Counted from the first letter of the stretch, positions 32,401 to 38,077 are shown. The stretch: DNA of 64,000 nucleotides from Flabesymbios commensalis (GCA_964017125.1 OZ024907.1:19016262-19080261), one strand, 5' to 3'. Numbers and translations are program-made. The notes: generated by a model from the sequence alone, not told the origin.

Positions 32401-34623
32401 GCGTCCCCACGAGTAAACAAACATGTTTGTTCTGCTTGTGACACGTCCATCAATAAGCGGGGCGTTCTTCCGTGTATGAAACTGAAAGAGATAAACACTT
32501 CTACTCTAAAATCAAATTAAAACTTTATGTATGTAATGCATTAAATTATGTTTGTGAATCTATGAAATTAGTGTGGTATTAACAAGGTGTGATTTTCATT
32601 GATTTGCGGACTTCCTTGCCTACTATCTCACTAACTATCCATTGTGCTGCTAGGTCCGTATTTACCTTTGCAATCACGTCTGAAACCAATAAAATGAAAT
32701 AGATAAATGATTATTATTGGGAGGTGTATATTTTCCACAAAATTTCAAATGAATGAAAAATACTCCCCATCATTCAATATAGTGCAGCATTACTCTAAAA
32801 AATGATGGAAATACTGCAATAAAACCAGGTTAACATATTTATATATCATAATTTACTATGGAAGCACAATATTGTCTTTCTAGTATAATGTTTTGCTAAT
32901 GTAGGTATTTGTATGTGTATTTCAGATAAGGTACGTGAAGCTAACGGGTGTGTTTTGGTGCACTGCCTGGCCGGCATATCGAGATCACCTACCCTGGCCA
33001 TAGCTTATATCATGACTCATCTTGGTCTCAACACAGAAGAAGCATACAAGTACGTACACATATATCAACCTACACAACAAATAACAATAGCTTCCCAGAT
33101 ACTGCTTCCCAACGAACACGAGACTTTGAACCACAGTTGTTTTAATGTTGGTCCCGCTCCGCAGACGATGGCCCAACATTAAAACAACATTGGGTCAACG
33201 TCTCTTTTTTACTGGCTGAGTACTATCTCTGTGTAATGCCACGGTTACCTGACAATTATACTAGAAATCACTTTAAGCTGTAGGGCATGGTTTTCTCGAT
33301 TTCTTGGTCGATTTAGATAATCTTTATAACAACACCATTTATTAAATGATTTATGCTTTAGTGTTTTCCACCATATCAAGACTAATCTGAATAATACAGT
33401 GTGTTAAAAAAAAACTCATATTTCGGTCTAAATTAGTGATTTTCCATTGTGTTTTCAGATATGTGAAGGACAAGCGACCTACCATTTCCCCAAACTTTAA
33501 CTTTCTGGGCCAGCTCACAGAGTACGAGAACCAGTTAAAACAGAAAGCTTCCAATTATGATCCAGGCTCTCCTGTCAATACAGCTCAAAAGAAAAAATGT
33601 ATAGCAGAGCTTCGCAGCCCGAGCTCTCCTTCTGTGGCCACACCCCGTCCCCCACTCATGTTTTCCCTGGCCCTACAGCAGAGGCAGCCAATGACAGGTG
33701 GGGCGGTACAATCTCCTACAACAGCCCTGTCTAAACTTAGCTTCACTTCCCCGAGCCCAGTGCTGGAGGACCCGCCTGTCACCCCGGGAAGCGACACTGA
33801 ACCATCACCATTGTCCAGATTTAACCAATTCTCAACCCCTACGAAGTCACTGGGAGAAGTTTGCTTCACACCCTGCTTCACACCTTGTCTGGCTAAGGAA
33901 GAGACTCATCGGATGTCACGAGGACGTAAAGGTTCTGGTGGCAGCGGTGGGACCAAGCGGCCATTCAGTGTGGGATCGTCAGAGGAGGAGGAGAGAACAT
34001 TTGATTGTGGCAAACCGATGGGCTGTCACAAACCACCAGCAGTGGAACAAATTACAATGCGCTCTCCAGAATCTAAAGCCAAGAGGACACCAACACGTCC
34101 CAACAGTATTGCCTTCTCTTCTTACCCTTTGTTCGATCTTAGCTCAGACAGTGATGCCCTTCCTGGTCCTTGTCGGGTGAGGAGTGCATCGCGGGAACGA
34201 GGCAGATCTGCCCCCCGCTCAGCCTCCCCGGTCCGCCAGGCTGAAAAAGAGAACTCTACAACAAACTGCTTAAGGCATGTTGAACTCAGATTACAAGGCT
34301 CAGCTGTCGAGGGAACAGGCAATGTCCAGGCCTTCGAGCAAGCCAGAAAATCTCGCAGCATGGAAGATATCATTGCTTCGCCGGATGACACTTACGATAT
34401 ACTTGGTGGAGTTCTACCACCGAGCACAGCAACGGGTACTGCTAGCTCAAAATGGAACCATAATGTACATGTGCCAGACACCTTCTCGCAAGCCATGGGA
34501 CTCGATAACATTAAATGCTGGTACCGGGGACCCCCTGAGATTCATCAATCCAACAGTAGCATCTCTTCCACTGGCAGCCGTAACTCCCTACACGGGAGTA
34601 TGGAGATGATACAGGTGTCATGA
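2181..34623 (+). CDS. DUSP16: MAP kinase phosphatase, DUSP8/DUSP16 type (gene-level model, 5 exons)
   Basis: Proposed join: 2181-2415, 9231-9430, 27080-27227, 32926-33049, 33459-34623, totalling 1872 bases including the stop, or 623 residues, close to human DUSP8 and DUSP16 in length. The enzyme removes phosphate from Tyr and Thr of activated MAP kinases; this subgroup prefers JNK and p38. Visible: end of the rhodanese domain (about residues 80-93), phosphatase domain (about 118-262) with general acid D177 in VND, catalytic C208 and R214 in HCLAGISRS, and the AYKYVKDKRPTISPNFNFLG helix region. A 360-residue Ser/Pro-rich tail ends in GSMEMIQVS, matching the vertebrate C-terminus GSMEIIEVS. Exons 2-5 are secure. 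Exon 1 is provisional; the bulk of the rhodanese domain is missing from the window and probably lies upstream in another isoform. Confidence 0.85.
2893..2960. repeat. CCCAGC palindrome family, core copy
   Basis: GGTTTAATGCTGGACCACCGTCT faces ACACTGGCCCAGTATTAAACC, the inverted pair typical of the family, followed by TTCAACGTCT. The CCCAGC termini are not recognisable. Confidence 0.65.
3165..3600. repeat. tandem repeat, about 181 bp period, 2-3 units
   Basis: TTGTTATTCA recurs at 3323 and 3504, and blocks such as AATTGGGATCCATGAATGT, TGTATTTTTCA and CCATGGCTACA reappear at the same offset. The frames across it (3079-3321 and 3276-3710) arise from the repeat and show no protein family. Confidence 0.55.
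4026..4120. repeat. CCCAGC palindrome family, diverged copy
   Basis: Core GGTCCAGCGTCACAGACGATAGTCC with flanking CCAATGCTGG and a distal CAACAC...CCCAGC resembles the family consensus, with considerable decay. Confidence 0.55.
4330..4445 (-). repeat. tRNA-derived SINE relic
   Basis: Read on the minus strand, GTGTTCGAATCCTG contains a good pol III B box (GGTTCGAATCC-like). Upstream, CACATGACTACAAAATGTG forms an anticodon-arm-like stem-loop, at the spacing found in tRNA-derived SINEs. An A box is only loosely visible. A C-tract interrupts the adjacent sequence near 4430. Confidence 0.45.
4541..4608. repeat. GCAAAGCC palindrome family, diverged copy
   Basis: Begins TGCAAAGCCAAAAGACAGTA and ends CTTTGGCTTTT, the inverted ends seen in sharper form at 10783, 10882 and 56709. 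The centre is decayed. Confidence 0.6.
5171..5240. repeat. short hairpin with GCGGCAGC apex (family A type)
   Basis: Arms CACTCGAAGTTGTG and CACAACTTTAAGTG flank an apex reading GTCGCGGCAGCGAGG. The stem continues into AAATTTTC / GAAAATTT. This is the hairpin module found in the TTAA-CCCTTT family A, here without visible outer ends. Confidence 0.6.
6671..6733. repeat. CCCAGC palindrome family, half copy
   Basis: GGGTTAATGTTGGGCCAGCG followed by TGGCTTAACATTAA and GATCCAATGTCTC. The central CGTC...GACG part is deleted. Confidence 0.5.
7095..7577. mobile_element. hAT-like non-autonomous DNA element
   Basis: The left end CAGGGTTTGACACAAACT and the right end AGTTGTGAACACTG are imperfect inverted repeats of the CAGGG/CAGTG kind typical of hAT transposons. 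GTACC lies directly outside both ends (7090-7094 and 7578-7582); hAT normally duplicates 8 bp, so the duplication is partial or accidental. Near both ends the word GGTGGTCC / GGACCACC recurs (about 7126-7156 and 7490-7560), which looks like subterminal transposase-binding repeats. No transposase frame is present. Confidence 0.55.
7947..8016. repeat. CCCAGC palindrome family, near-perfect core
   Basis: GGGTTAATGTTGGGCCAGCG and its complement CGCTGGACCAGCATTAACCC flank the TCGCAGA centre, followed by CAACATTGGATCA. Arms differ at only two or three positions. Confidence 0.75.
8465..8573. repeat. CCCAGC palindrome family, full-length copy
   Basis: Both outer ends are preserved: CCCAGCAAAAACGAC on the left and CTTGCTGGG on the right. 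The centre is GGGCCAGCGTCGGAGACGGTGGCCC. Length 109 bp makes it a useful reference for family size. No coding capacity. Confidence 0.8.
9231..9430 (+). CDS. DUSP16: DUSP exon 2: end of rhodanese domain, linker, start of phosphatase domain
   Basis: Acceptor TTTCCAG ends at 9230 and donor GTAAGG begins at 9431. The exon starts in phase 1 and ends on a codon boundary. It encodes GFLEFQACHPSLCE, equivalent to the last rhodanese strand and helix of vertebrate DUSP8/16 (GFAEFSRCFPGLCE), then a Met/Ser-rich linker, then QPCMPVANLGPTKILPFLYLG, the conserved entry to the catalytic domain. The vertebrate gene has the same boundary before GF. Three linker methionines (residues 96, 97 and 108 of the 623-residue model) could serve as internal starts for a rhodanese-free form. 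Confidence 0.97.
10348..10395. repeat. short hairpin with TTGCGGCAGCAA apex (family A type)
   Basis: TTCACCTTGAGATGGGAATTGC pairs with GCAATTCACATTTAAAGGTGAA around CGGCA. No outer TTAA-CCCTTT ends are visible. Confidence 0.55.
10783..10853. repeat. GCAAAGCC palindrome family
   Basis: AAAGCCAAAAGGCAGTAACT faces AATTACTGCCTTTATGGCTTTGCA. One side of the central stem is decayed. A second copy follows 30 bp downstream. Confidence 0.65.
10882..10952. repeat. GCAAAGCC palindrome family, sharp copy
   Basis: CAGTAACTGCTCACTT and AAGTGAGCAGTTACTG are perfect complements around TGAA. The copy at 56709 has TGCTTACTT paired with AAGTAAGCA instead, so the stem differs between copies but stays matched within each. 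Confidence 0.75.
10982..11070. promoter_or_regulatory. AP-1 plus double CRE cluster in intron 2
   Basis: TGAGTCA (AP-1) lies at 10982-10988, and two perfect palindromic CREs (TGACGTCA) lie at 11043-11050 and 11063-11070, exactly 20 bases apart, the first within CGTGACGTCACG. ATF2/Jun and CREB dimers bind TGACGTCA. The host gene encodes a JNK/p38-class phosphatase, so an ATF/Jun-responsive enhancer or internal promoter would close a feedback loop, as AP-1 does for Drosophila puckered. Function is inferred only from motif density and context. Confidence 0.45.
11071..11830. other. unassigned intronic segment with short open frames
   Basis: Base composition is slightly less AT-biased than its neighbours. 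It holds a 75-codon + frame (11138-11365), a 57-codon + frame from about 11370 and a 69-codon minus frame (11602-11811). None matches a family I know. AGAATTCTATAGCGCGCTAG near 11590 resembles the GCGCTATAGAATTT tail of the LINE fragment at 43.3 kb, so a decayed LINE 3' end on the minus strand is possible. It could also be an untranslated exon downstream of the CRE cluster. Confidence 0.25.
12451..12530. repeat. CCCAGC palindrome family
   Basis: CAGCAAAATGTTGG at the left, centre GGTCCACCGTCTGGGCACTGGCC, right arm CATAAAACCAACATTGATTC. Moderately decayed. Confidence 0.65.
13460..13930. promoter_or_regulatory. GC-rich intronic patch, candidate regulatory element
   Basis: A G-rich run near 13660 is followed by GGCGGCGGGCGGC, a CRE-like TGACGTCC and an AP-1 site TGACTCA (about 13829-13835) followed by TCCACAG. 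The long minus frame across it (13461-13889) is Pro/Leu-rich and looks like a by-product of GC content. The patch stands out sharply in an AT-rich intron and could be an enhancer or internal promoter. Confidence 0.3.
13992..14063. repeat. CCCAGC palindrome, ACATTTGT-arm subfamily
   Basis: CCCAGTAAACACAAAACATT and the matching AATGTTTTATTTACTGG enclose a perfect ATAACATTTGTAC / GTACAAATGTTAT stem. Termini match the larger CCCAGC family, but the arm sequence is different and the CGTC...GACG centre is missing. Related copies are at 38593 and 52287. Confidence 0.75.
14997..15245 (+). repeat. family P element (TTAACYCTTACAGCGC palindrome plus tail)
   Basis: A near-perfect palindrome (14997-15096) of TTAACTCTTACAGCGCGGGA, then GACTTTAGTCGTCAGAATCTG, around TGACGTCTCTAGACGTCA. 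A conserved tail follows with GGGCCGTAGACCCCTA, GAATCAGAGAGAGCC, and ends CTCTTTACGGGCTAA. Ends resemble TTAA-CCCTT...AAGGG-TTAA of the other copies. No coding capacity. Confidence 0.8.
15371..15428. repeat. short hairpin with GCGGTAGC apex (family A type)
   Basis: TTGAAGTTGCGGTTTGCGGT and AGCGAAACACAACTTCAA form a stem around the GCGGTAGC apex. Outer ends are not visible. It lies between two family P copies. Confidence 0.6.
15815..16035 (+). repeat. family P element with both ends intact
   Basis: Starts TTAACCCTTTCAGCGTGGGG and ends CAGCGCTTTAAGGGTTAAC. The internal palindrome is AGACGTCAGATTCTGACG and its complement. The tail contains GACCGTAGACCCATAACA. Intact TTAACCC/GGGTTAA ends make this a reference copy. 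Confidence 0.85.
16260..16326. repeat. CCCAGC palindrome family, decayed
   Basis: CCAACACAAAAATTG, TTCCAATGCTGTTTTAATGG, GGCCCAACTTCTCAGACC, then CATTGG. Only the left part is well conserved. Confidence 0.5.
16771..19165. mobile_element. composite repetitive element with about 12-unit 144-154 bp tandem array
   Basis: The head has a small stem, AGCTCCC...GGGAGCT (16771-16806), then two diverged 157 bp units starting TTCGTTTCCGGAGCA (17024 and 17181). From about 17345 a tandem array follows. The anchor ACCATTACTATAAAAC recurs at 17387, 17541, 17695, 17839, 17983, 18128, 18277, 18421, 18564, 18708, 18852, 18995 and 19142. The first units have a 154 bp period and later ones about 144, with a switch in the linker (AAAACCGCTCAAGAT to AACCGTGCTAGATGG). 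Each unit has TTCAAAATGGCCGCC. The short in-frame stretches are repeat artefacts. Head plus core array recalls bivalve pearl/Helentron-like elements, but no diagnostic end is visible. Confidence 0.7.
19524..19750 (+). repeat. family A element (TTAA-CCCTTTGTCCGC ... hairpin ... AAAGGGGTAA)
   Basis: Left end TTAACCCTTTGTCCGCTAAG, then a hairpin CGCTTGAAGTTGTG / CACAACTTCAAGCG around TCTCGCTACCGCGA, then an AT-rich tail, ending GGGCAAAGGGGTAA. A 27 bp direct repeat with one or two mismatches (GTAGTATTTAAACGTCAA...) flanks it at 19500-19526 and 19754-19780. Confidence 0.75.
21951..22058. repeat. CCCAGC palindrome family, full-length copy
   Basis: CCAGCAAACACCACAG at the left and TGTTTGCTTGG at the right. 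The arms share a copy-specific GTCTC...GAGAC segment around GGGCCAGCGTCGTAGACGC. Confidence 0.8.
22983..23188. repeat. two adjacent CCCAGC-family copies
   Basis: The first (22983-23065) has GGTCCAGCGTCGCATACAG and ends CATGTTTGCTG. The second (23101-23188) starts CCAGAAAACGCG and has GGGCCAGCCTCACAGACG. Both are decayed. Confidence 0.6.
23731..23786. repeat. hairpin with TTGCGTCAGCAA apex (family A type, variant arms)
   Basis: TTCCATTTACTTGGTGCTGG pairs with CCAGCATCAAGTAAATGGAA around AAATTGCGTCAGCAATT. Arm sequence is unrelated to the GAAGTTGTG arms of other copies, but the apex is conserved. Confidence 0.7.
23998..24107. repeat. tandem array of four mini-hairpins, about 27 bp each
   Basis: Successive units are short inverted repeats separated by a GTGTAAC/GTGGAAC spacer: CATGG...CCATG, CATAGAGTTAACTCTATG (24026-24043), CATGGAGTGAATTACTCCAGG and CAAGGATACTTGAACTCCTTG. 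Arm bases change from unit to unit but in matched pairs. Confidence 0.55.
24567..24630. repeat. hairpin with TCTCGCTACCGCGA apex (family A type)
   Basis: TTTTCAGTCGCTTGAAGCTGTG pairs with CACAACTCCAAGTGACTGAAAA. The outer ends are absent or decayed. Confidence 0.65.
24881..25033. repeat. CCCAGC-family pair: one near-perfect core and one decayed copy
   Basis: 24881-24940 has arms containing AGTCGGC and GGGCCGGCGTC, with complements GACGCCGGCCC and GCCGACT, around TAT; arms differ at one site. 24961-25033 is a decayed copy ending TTCGCTGGG. Confidence 0.75.
25137..25362. repeat. two further CCCAGC-family copies
   Basis: 25137-25210 has CCTCAATGCTGGTACAGCGG and GCCGGGCCAACATTGATGC. 25275-25362 starts CCCACAAACACGACC, with centre GGGCCACCGTCTGTGACGTC and CATTAAGCCAACATTTGG. 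The open frames here are by-products of GC-rich palindromes. Confidence 0.65.
26075..26160. repeat. CCCAGC palindrome family
   Basis: CCCAGCAAACACGAACATTG at the left, centre GGCCCACCGTTACCGACGCTG. The right part is decayed. Confidence 0.65.
26311..26347. repeat. short perfect inverted repeat
   Basis: AACGTTCTACCAAC and GTTGGTAGAACGTT are exact complements around a 9-base loop. It lies next to a partial CCCAGC-family fragment (26180-26220) and may be a mini-derivative. Confidence 0.6.
27080..27227 (+). CDS. DUSP16: DUSP exon 3: phosphatase domain, substrate-side half
   Basis: Acceptor TTGTTTCAG ends at 27079 and donor GTGAGT begins at 27228. It starts on a codon boundary and ends after one base. 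It encodes KNGITYMLNVSTTCPHP (human DUSP16: QNGIGYVLNASNTCPKP) and HFLRIPVNDNYSDKLLPYF. The Asp in VND (residue 177 of the model) is the expected general acid. Phases match exons 2 and 4 exactly. Confidence 0.97.
27790..27862. repeat. CCCAGC palindrome family, core
   Basis: CAGTGTTGGCACGACGTC and GACGTCGGGCCAACACTG are near-complementary around TGC. Outer ends are lost. Confidence 0.6.
29654..29901 (+). repeat. family P element
   Basis: TTAACCCTTACAGCGCGGGG at the left. The palindrome centres on GTCTGTAGACGTCAG and has a short local duplication (ACTTTATCTG twice). The tail with GGCCGTAGACTCATAACA ends GTAAGAGTTAA. Confidence 0.8.
30072..30118. repeat. hairpin with TTGCCAACGCAA apex (family A type, variant arms)
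   Basis: TTAGTTGAAACTGGAATTGC pairs with GCAATTTCCAGCTTCAACTGA. The arm sequence is private to this copy. Confidence 0.65.
31108..31193. repeat. CCCAGC palindrome family
   Basis: CCAGCGAGCACAAATCCAAT, GGTTTAATGC, centre CCATTGTCTACGACACTGG, and right arm GCATTGAACCAACATTGGAT. Confidence 0.7.
31836..31899. repeat. isolated 29 bp-arm hairpin
   Basis: CAATAGTTATC...GATATCTTTTCAGCTC pairs with GAGCTGAAAAGATATC...GATAACTATTG around a 6-base loop, with only a two-base internal mismatch. No other copy was seen in the window. It could be a small MITE or a structured RNA in the intron. Confidence 0.6.
32926..33049 (+). CDS. DUSP16: DUSP exon 4: catalytic loop
   Basis: Acceptor GTATTTCAG ends at 32925 and donor GTACGT begins at 33050. 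The split first codon (G plus AT) gives Asp and the split last codon (AA plus A) gives Lys. It encodes DKVREANGCVLVHCLAGISR and continues SPTLAIAYIMTHLGLNTEEAYK. Catalytic Cys and Arg of HCxxxxxR are intact (residues 208 and 214 of the model), so the enzyme should be active. The region is almost identical to vertebrate DUSP16 apart from conservative changes. Confidence 0.98.
33050..33458 (+). other. intron 4 of the DUSP gene (409 bp)
   Basis: The shortest intron, with a non-consensus but usable GTACGT donor and acceptor GTGTTTTCAG. About a quarter of it is a CCCAGC palindrome (33108-33215). The rest shows nothing. Confidence 0.9.
33108..33215. repeat. CCCAGC palindrome family inside the short intron 4
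   Basis: CCCAACGAACACGAGAC at the left and TTTTTTACTGG at the right. The arms GTTGTTTTAATGTTGG and CCAACATTAAAACAAC are perfect complements. It begins 58 bases after the exon 4 donor. Confidence 0.75.
33459..34623 (+). CDS. DUSP16: DUSP exon 5: end of phosphatase domain and long regulatory tail
   Basis: Acceptor TGTTTTCAG ends at 33458; stop TGA at 34621-34623. It opens with YVKDKRPTISPNFNFLGQL, the strongly conserved last helix region of DUSP catalytic domains. The remaining roughly 360 residues are Ser/Pro/Thr-rich and probably disordered, with many SP/TP sites that MAP kinases could phosphorylate, an acidic EEEE stretch and an Arg/Ser-rich segment. RSMEDIIASPDD and GLDNIKCWY are islands of conserved look. 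The end HGSMEMIQVS matches SGSMEIIEVS at the vertebrate DUSP16 C-terminus, which fixes the family and the frame. Other frames across this exon are shadows. Confidence 0.97.
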
Positions 34624-36060
34624 CCAGCTGGATCAGTCAAATTCCAGAAAAGGTCCAATCGGTCGCATCATTGACCGGAAGCTCCCGGGTGGTATGGTAC
34701 CACGCCATGAATATAACTGCCATCCCGGACGACTGAACTTGTACATCAGTGGAGAAGCTCCGCAAACTGATACAAGGATTATCAACCTCAGCTCTGTACT
34801 CAGGAGCTCCCCCATCGACACACAGACATTACCACAACGTGGCCAAGTATTCAAATGTATAAATCCAGGCCCGGCGGAAGACTTAAAAATATTCACAATG
34901 TATGTTTTCTGTACATTACTTGTGAAAATGTAATGTATCAAATGCATTTCATGTAAAACAAAATATACTCTATTAATCTTTCTGGTTAAGGTCATGCTTT
35001 TCTAATTAATGCCGCAAAAAATGTCCGTAATGGGACAGCTCTTCCCCCGGGCCTAGACACTGTGACTTGTGTATCTCTCAGGTGTTAGGCCACTCCTCGG
35101 TGCAGCAGTTACCTAAACTGTTCACTCAGGACCACGGAGAAGTGGCGCTAAACTAAACTCACTATAATAAGACGAGGCCATAGACGCTGATAGCACAGAA
35201 GAAAAGCACAAACTGTTCATCAAACAGTATAATCGAGGCCTATCACTTGAACAAACTAATACAGTCGATTGACTAACGACCATTGGTGCCAACATTGATC
35301 CCAGCAGCACGAGACATTCACCAAATGCCGTTTCAATGTTGGGCTAATATTGAAACAACATTAGCCAAATGTCTCGTGTTCGCCTGGAATGGCCATGTTT
35401 TAAGCTATACATGGCATGCCAATTGTTTACAAAATACATTACCAGTTATCTAGATCGTACTGAGCGAAGAAAAGGCAGGACGGAACACCACCGCAATTAG
35501 ATCCCGAGCTAATTTATCTCTCGAGGACCTGATTAAGTGCTTGTTATATGTATATCACCATGGAACTATTATTCAATCCATACCCATCTAGTCATGTATG
35601 AAGACTGCGGCATAGTCATCGTCCGTGTTGGACAAATGCCCTCTTATATTATAAGATGTACATAAACTACAATGTTTGCAAATACACTGACGGGCTAAAG
35701 TTAAGTGTACCAGACAGTGTCTGTATCCCATGTCAAAAGGCAATGCAGTACGTGTAAATGTGTGACTACAAACAAAAGAGACACTTGTATATAATGATGA
35801 AAACACTGACTTGACAGGGCGGGTAATCGCTTCATTTCTTCGGTTTGGTATTGCTTCATATTCAAATCCATTTGCAATGCGCCGTGCCCCAAATGTTAAA
35901 AGATGAATGACTGAGCGAGTGAATTGAAAGATTATTTTAATTTATTATCAGTAATTTATCAGGGTTGACATTGTTAGGACTGCAGTGTGTAGACATTTTT
36001 ATTATGAGTCATATCGACCTCCTCCCCCATCTGCTGGCTCATACCAGCATATACAGCAAA
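34624..36060 (+). other. probable 3'UTR and proximal 3' flank of the DUSP gene
   Basis: No AATAAA occurs in the first 1.4 kb after the stop; a variant TATAAA is at about 34858. The segment to about 35290 is less AT-rich than intergenic DNA here, which suits an exon. The only element seen is the CCCAGC copy at 35300-35387. The first AATAAA is at 36119-36124. Confidence 0.4.
35300..35387. repeat. CCCAGC palindrome family, compact full-length copy
   Basis: CCCAGCAGCACGAGACATT on the left and AATGTCTCGTGTTCGCCTGG on the right. The inner arms GTTTCAATGTTGGGC and TATTGAAACAAC pair, and the usual CGTC...GACG centre is deleted. Confidence 0.75.
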
Positions 36061-36065
36061 CTGCA

Positions 36066-36190
36066 GTTGGTTCTACGTTGGTTTATTGCTGTGCCACCTT
36101 CTACGACGTTGACCCAGCAATAAATCAATATCTATTCGAGCATTATTGATTTATTGTTGGTCCATCGTCTACGACACTGGCCAACTTCAA
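36066..36190. repeat. CCCAGC-family pair carrying an AATAAA hexamer
   Basis: GTTGGTTTATTGCTGTGCCACC, then TCTACGACG, TTGACCCAGCAATAAATCAAT, followed by a second TTTATTGTTGGTCCATCGTCT. AATAAA at 36119-36124 is created by the arm sequence GCAATAAATC and is the first canonical polyadenylation hexamer after the DUSP stop codon. Confidence 0.6.
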
Positions 36191-36194
36191 ATCA

Positions 36195-36255
36195 GGGCCC
36201 GTATATCGTACAAGTTATCAATGATATATCGTAACTTGTACAAAATTACGGGCCC
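36195..36255. repeat. isolated GGGCCCGTA palindrome
   Basis: GGGCCCGTA...TCGTACAAGTTA pairs with TAACTTGTACAA...TACGGGCCC, the arms 25-27 bp, around ATGATATA. No second copy was noticed. Confidence 0.6.
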
Positions 36256-36289
36256 AGCTATGTACCAATGCATTTTAGATGGGATGTTT

Positions 36290-36720
36290 GCTGTGTAGCA
36301 GTCATGGGTCACTGCCAGCAATGCAGTTAATATGGGTCACTCTGGCAGCGTATCTGTTATTACGCACATAATTATGTATGGCTCAGCCAACATGTGGAGC
36401 AAAGTGGCTCACATTGCTAGGGTGCTTCAAAATAGCTCACATTGACACATGGTCGTCATAATGGCTCATACTGCGAGTGTGTGTTATAATGCCTGCAAGC
36501 TCATACTGACAGTGCGTTATAATGCCCACAAGCGTGAAGGTCATAATGGCTCATACTGACAGTGTGTGTTATAATGCCTGTGAGCGTGAAGTTCATAATG
36601 GCTCATACTGACAGTGTGTGTTATAATGCCTTCAAGCGTGAAGGTCATAATGGCTCATATTGACAGTGTGTGTTATAATGCCTGCCAAGATCATAATGGC
36701 TCATACTGACAAAATGTGAA
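36290..36720. repeat. minisatellite, about 50 bp units
   Basis: The word CATAATGGCTCATACTGACAG recurs in variants near 36457, 36542, 36593, 36646 and 36692, alternating with GTGTGTGTTATAATGCCT and CAAGCGTGAAGGT. Diverged half-units extend left to about 36290. Unit length varies (46-85 bp). Confidence 0.75.
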
Positions 36721-37855
36721 ATTGATTTTAGCTCATTCTGTATGTCTGATAATGGCACACACTTGTAGCATGTCTGTTTACTCAACATATCTGAATGAAA
36801 ACACTGTCTGTTCATATGCAGACTGCGCAATATGTTGTTTGGGGATATGTGTGCATTTACGTTAAGAACTCGTTGGACTCTTTATTTCCAATGTTCTCAT
36901 TGTGTTTAGCATTACTTAATCCACTGACATTTTTGACACTGTTACAACCTTTATTCCTGTTGTTTTCAAATGTTGAATGTTTCTTATGTAAGTAAAATAT
37001 TCCATAACAAGTTAGTTAGTTTATCAAGACATGGGTTTCCTTTTTGTAAAGTTTACATTTGACTCAGGAAAAGTGAAATTTCACACAAATGTGATAGTTA
37101 ACACTGATTAAATGATTTGTTTACCATCTTTGGGAGATGATTGAATCAAAATGTTATTAGCGTTGTTATAATAATATTAGTAAACATGAGGCATGTTCAG
37201 AGATCGGCTCATTTTCACATCTTGTTTACAGTGCTATTGCGGCAAAGATGGATAAATGTGTCATTCTTTGACATCTAATTATGTTAAGAATTATCAAATG
37301 TATCAATAATTTTATTTATGTATTTATACAAGTGCTTTGGAAAATAAACGTTTTTACGATTTTCTACTAATTCGTAAAACTACGATTTCTGAGGACTTGC
37401 TAGCAGCGATATTCGGTCAGAATATTTTTGTTTACGTTTCAATTTTGAAAATTGAAGCACAAATTATTTCTAATCATGTAAGAACCTATTTCGCTGTGAG
37501 AAAACTATGCCACTCCCTGAACATGCCACTGACAACGGACGCCATTGTAGACAATGCTTAGTATCCATTTGGTTCTAGGTGAACATTGTTTCATGTAGTA
37601 GTTGACAAGACGCACCGCATTATAATAATCAGTTAGTAGCATAAGTTTGAATTGTGAATTATTTTTGTTGTACAGATAGTCACTTTGAGTTTCGCATTGA
37701 ACTGTGATGGCAACACATGCACAGTGAATAATCGCTTGGCTTTATAAGTTTTTGTTTTCCCATGGCACTCTGAACATCTAAGGCTTTAAATACATCTTAC
37801 ACTGTGTAATGTTGCAGATACGTCTTTTATAGCTCCGATCACCCACATATCTGAA
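36721..37855. other. AT-rich stretch, nothing recognised
   Basis: No gene, RNA or repeat family seen. The 74-codon frame at 37337-37561 has no recognisable family. A second AATAAA is at about 37340. Confidence 0.5.
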
Positions 37856-37919
37856 CATTTTGATCCAGCTTGAGGTTGGAATTGCTACCGCAATTCTCAC
37901 CTCAAGTCAAATGAAAATG
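37856..37919. repeat. hairpin with TTGCTACCGCAA apex (family A type, variant arms)
   Basis: CATTTTGATCCAGCTTGAGG pairs with CCTCAAGTCAAATGAAAATG, around AATTGCTACCGCAATT. It directly precedes the long hairpin at 37925. Confidence 0.65.
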
Positions 37920-37924
37920 TTGAT

Positions 37925-38077
37925 ATAGGAATCAAGTTTGGATATTGAAATGTGTTGGATTCTCATGTTATTGGACGTAGCCCTGGGCGTCAGGGACCAC
38001 GAAGTGGCCCCTCGCCCAGGGCGGAGTCCAATAACATGAGAATCCAACACATTTCAATATCCAAACTTGATTCCTAT
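37925..38077. repeat. long near-perfect inverted repeat, 153 bp
   Basis: Outer arms run from ATAGGAATCAAGTTTGGATA to GTTATTGGAC and are matched base for base by GTCCAATAAC to TTCCTAT. Inside them a second GC-rich stem, GCCCTGGGCG / CGCCCAGGGC, closes a small loop. The pairing is far better than in most hairpins here, so it is either a recent palindromic insertion or under selection. No other copy was noticed. Confidence 0.75.

Larger units (their letters stand above)
27228..32925 (+). other. intron 3 of the DUSP gene (5.7 kb)
   Basis: Contains CCCAGC-family copies, a family P element, two hairpins and a G-run (about 31399), listed separately. A B-box-like GAGTTTGAATCCTG near 29440 hints at a decayed tRNA SINE. 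Nothing recognisable was seen in 27228-27790, 27863-29400, 30119-31107, 31200-31835 or 31900-32925. Confidence 0.7.

Noticed and set aside
33698-34180. 160-codon frame inside the last DUSP exon
   Set aside because: Shadow frame of the GC-richer coding exon; the true frame is fixed by the conserved ends.
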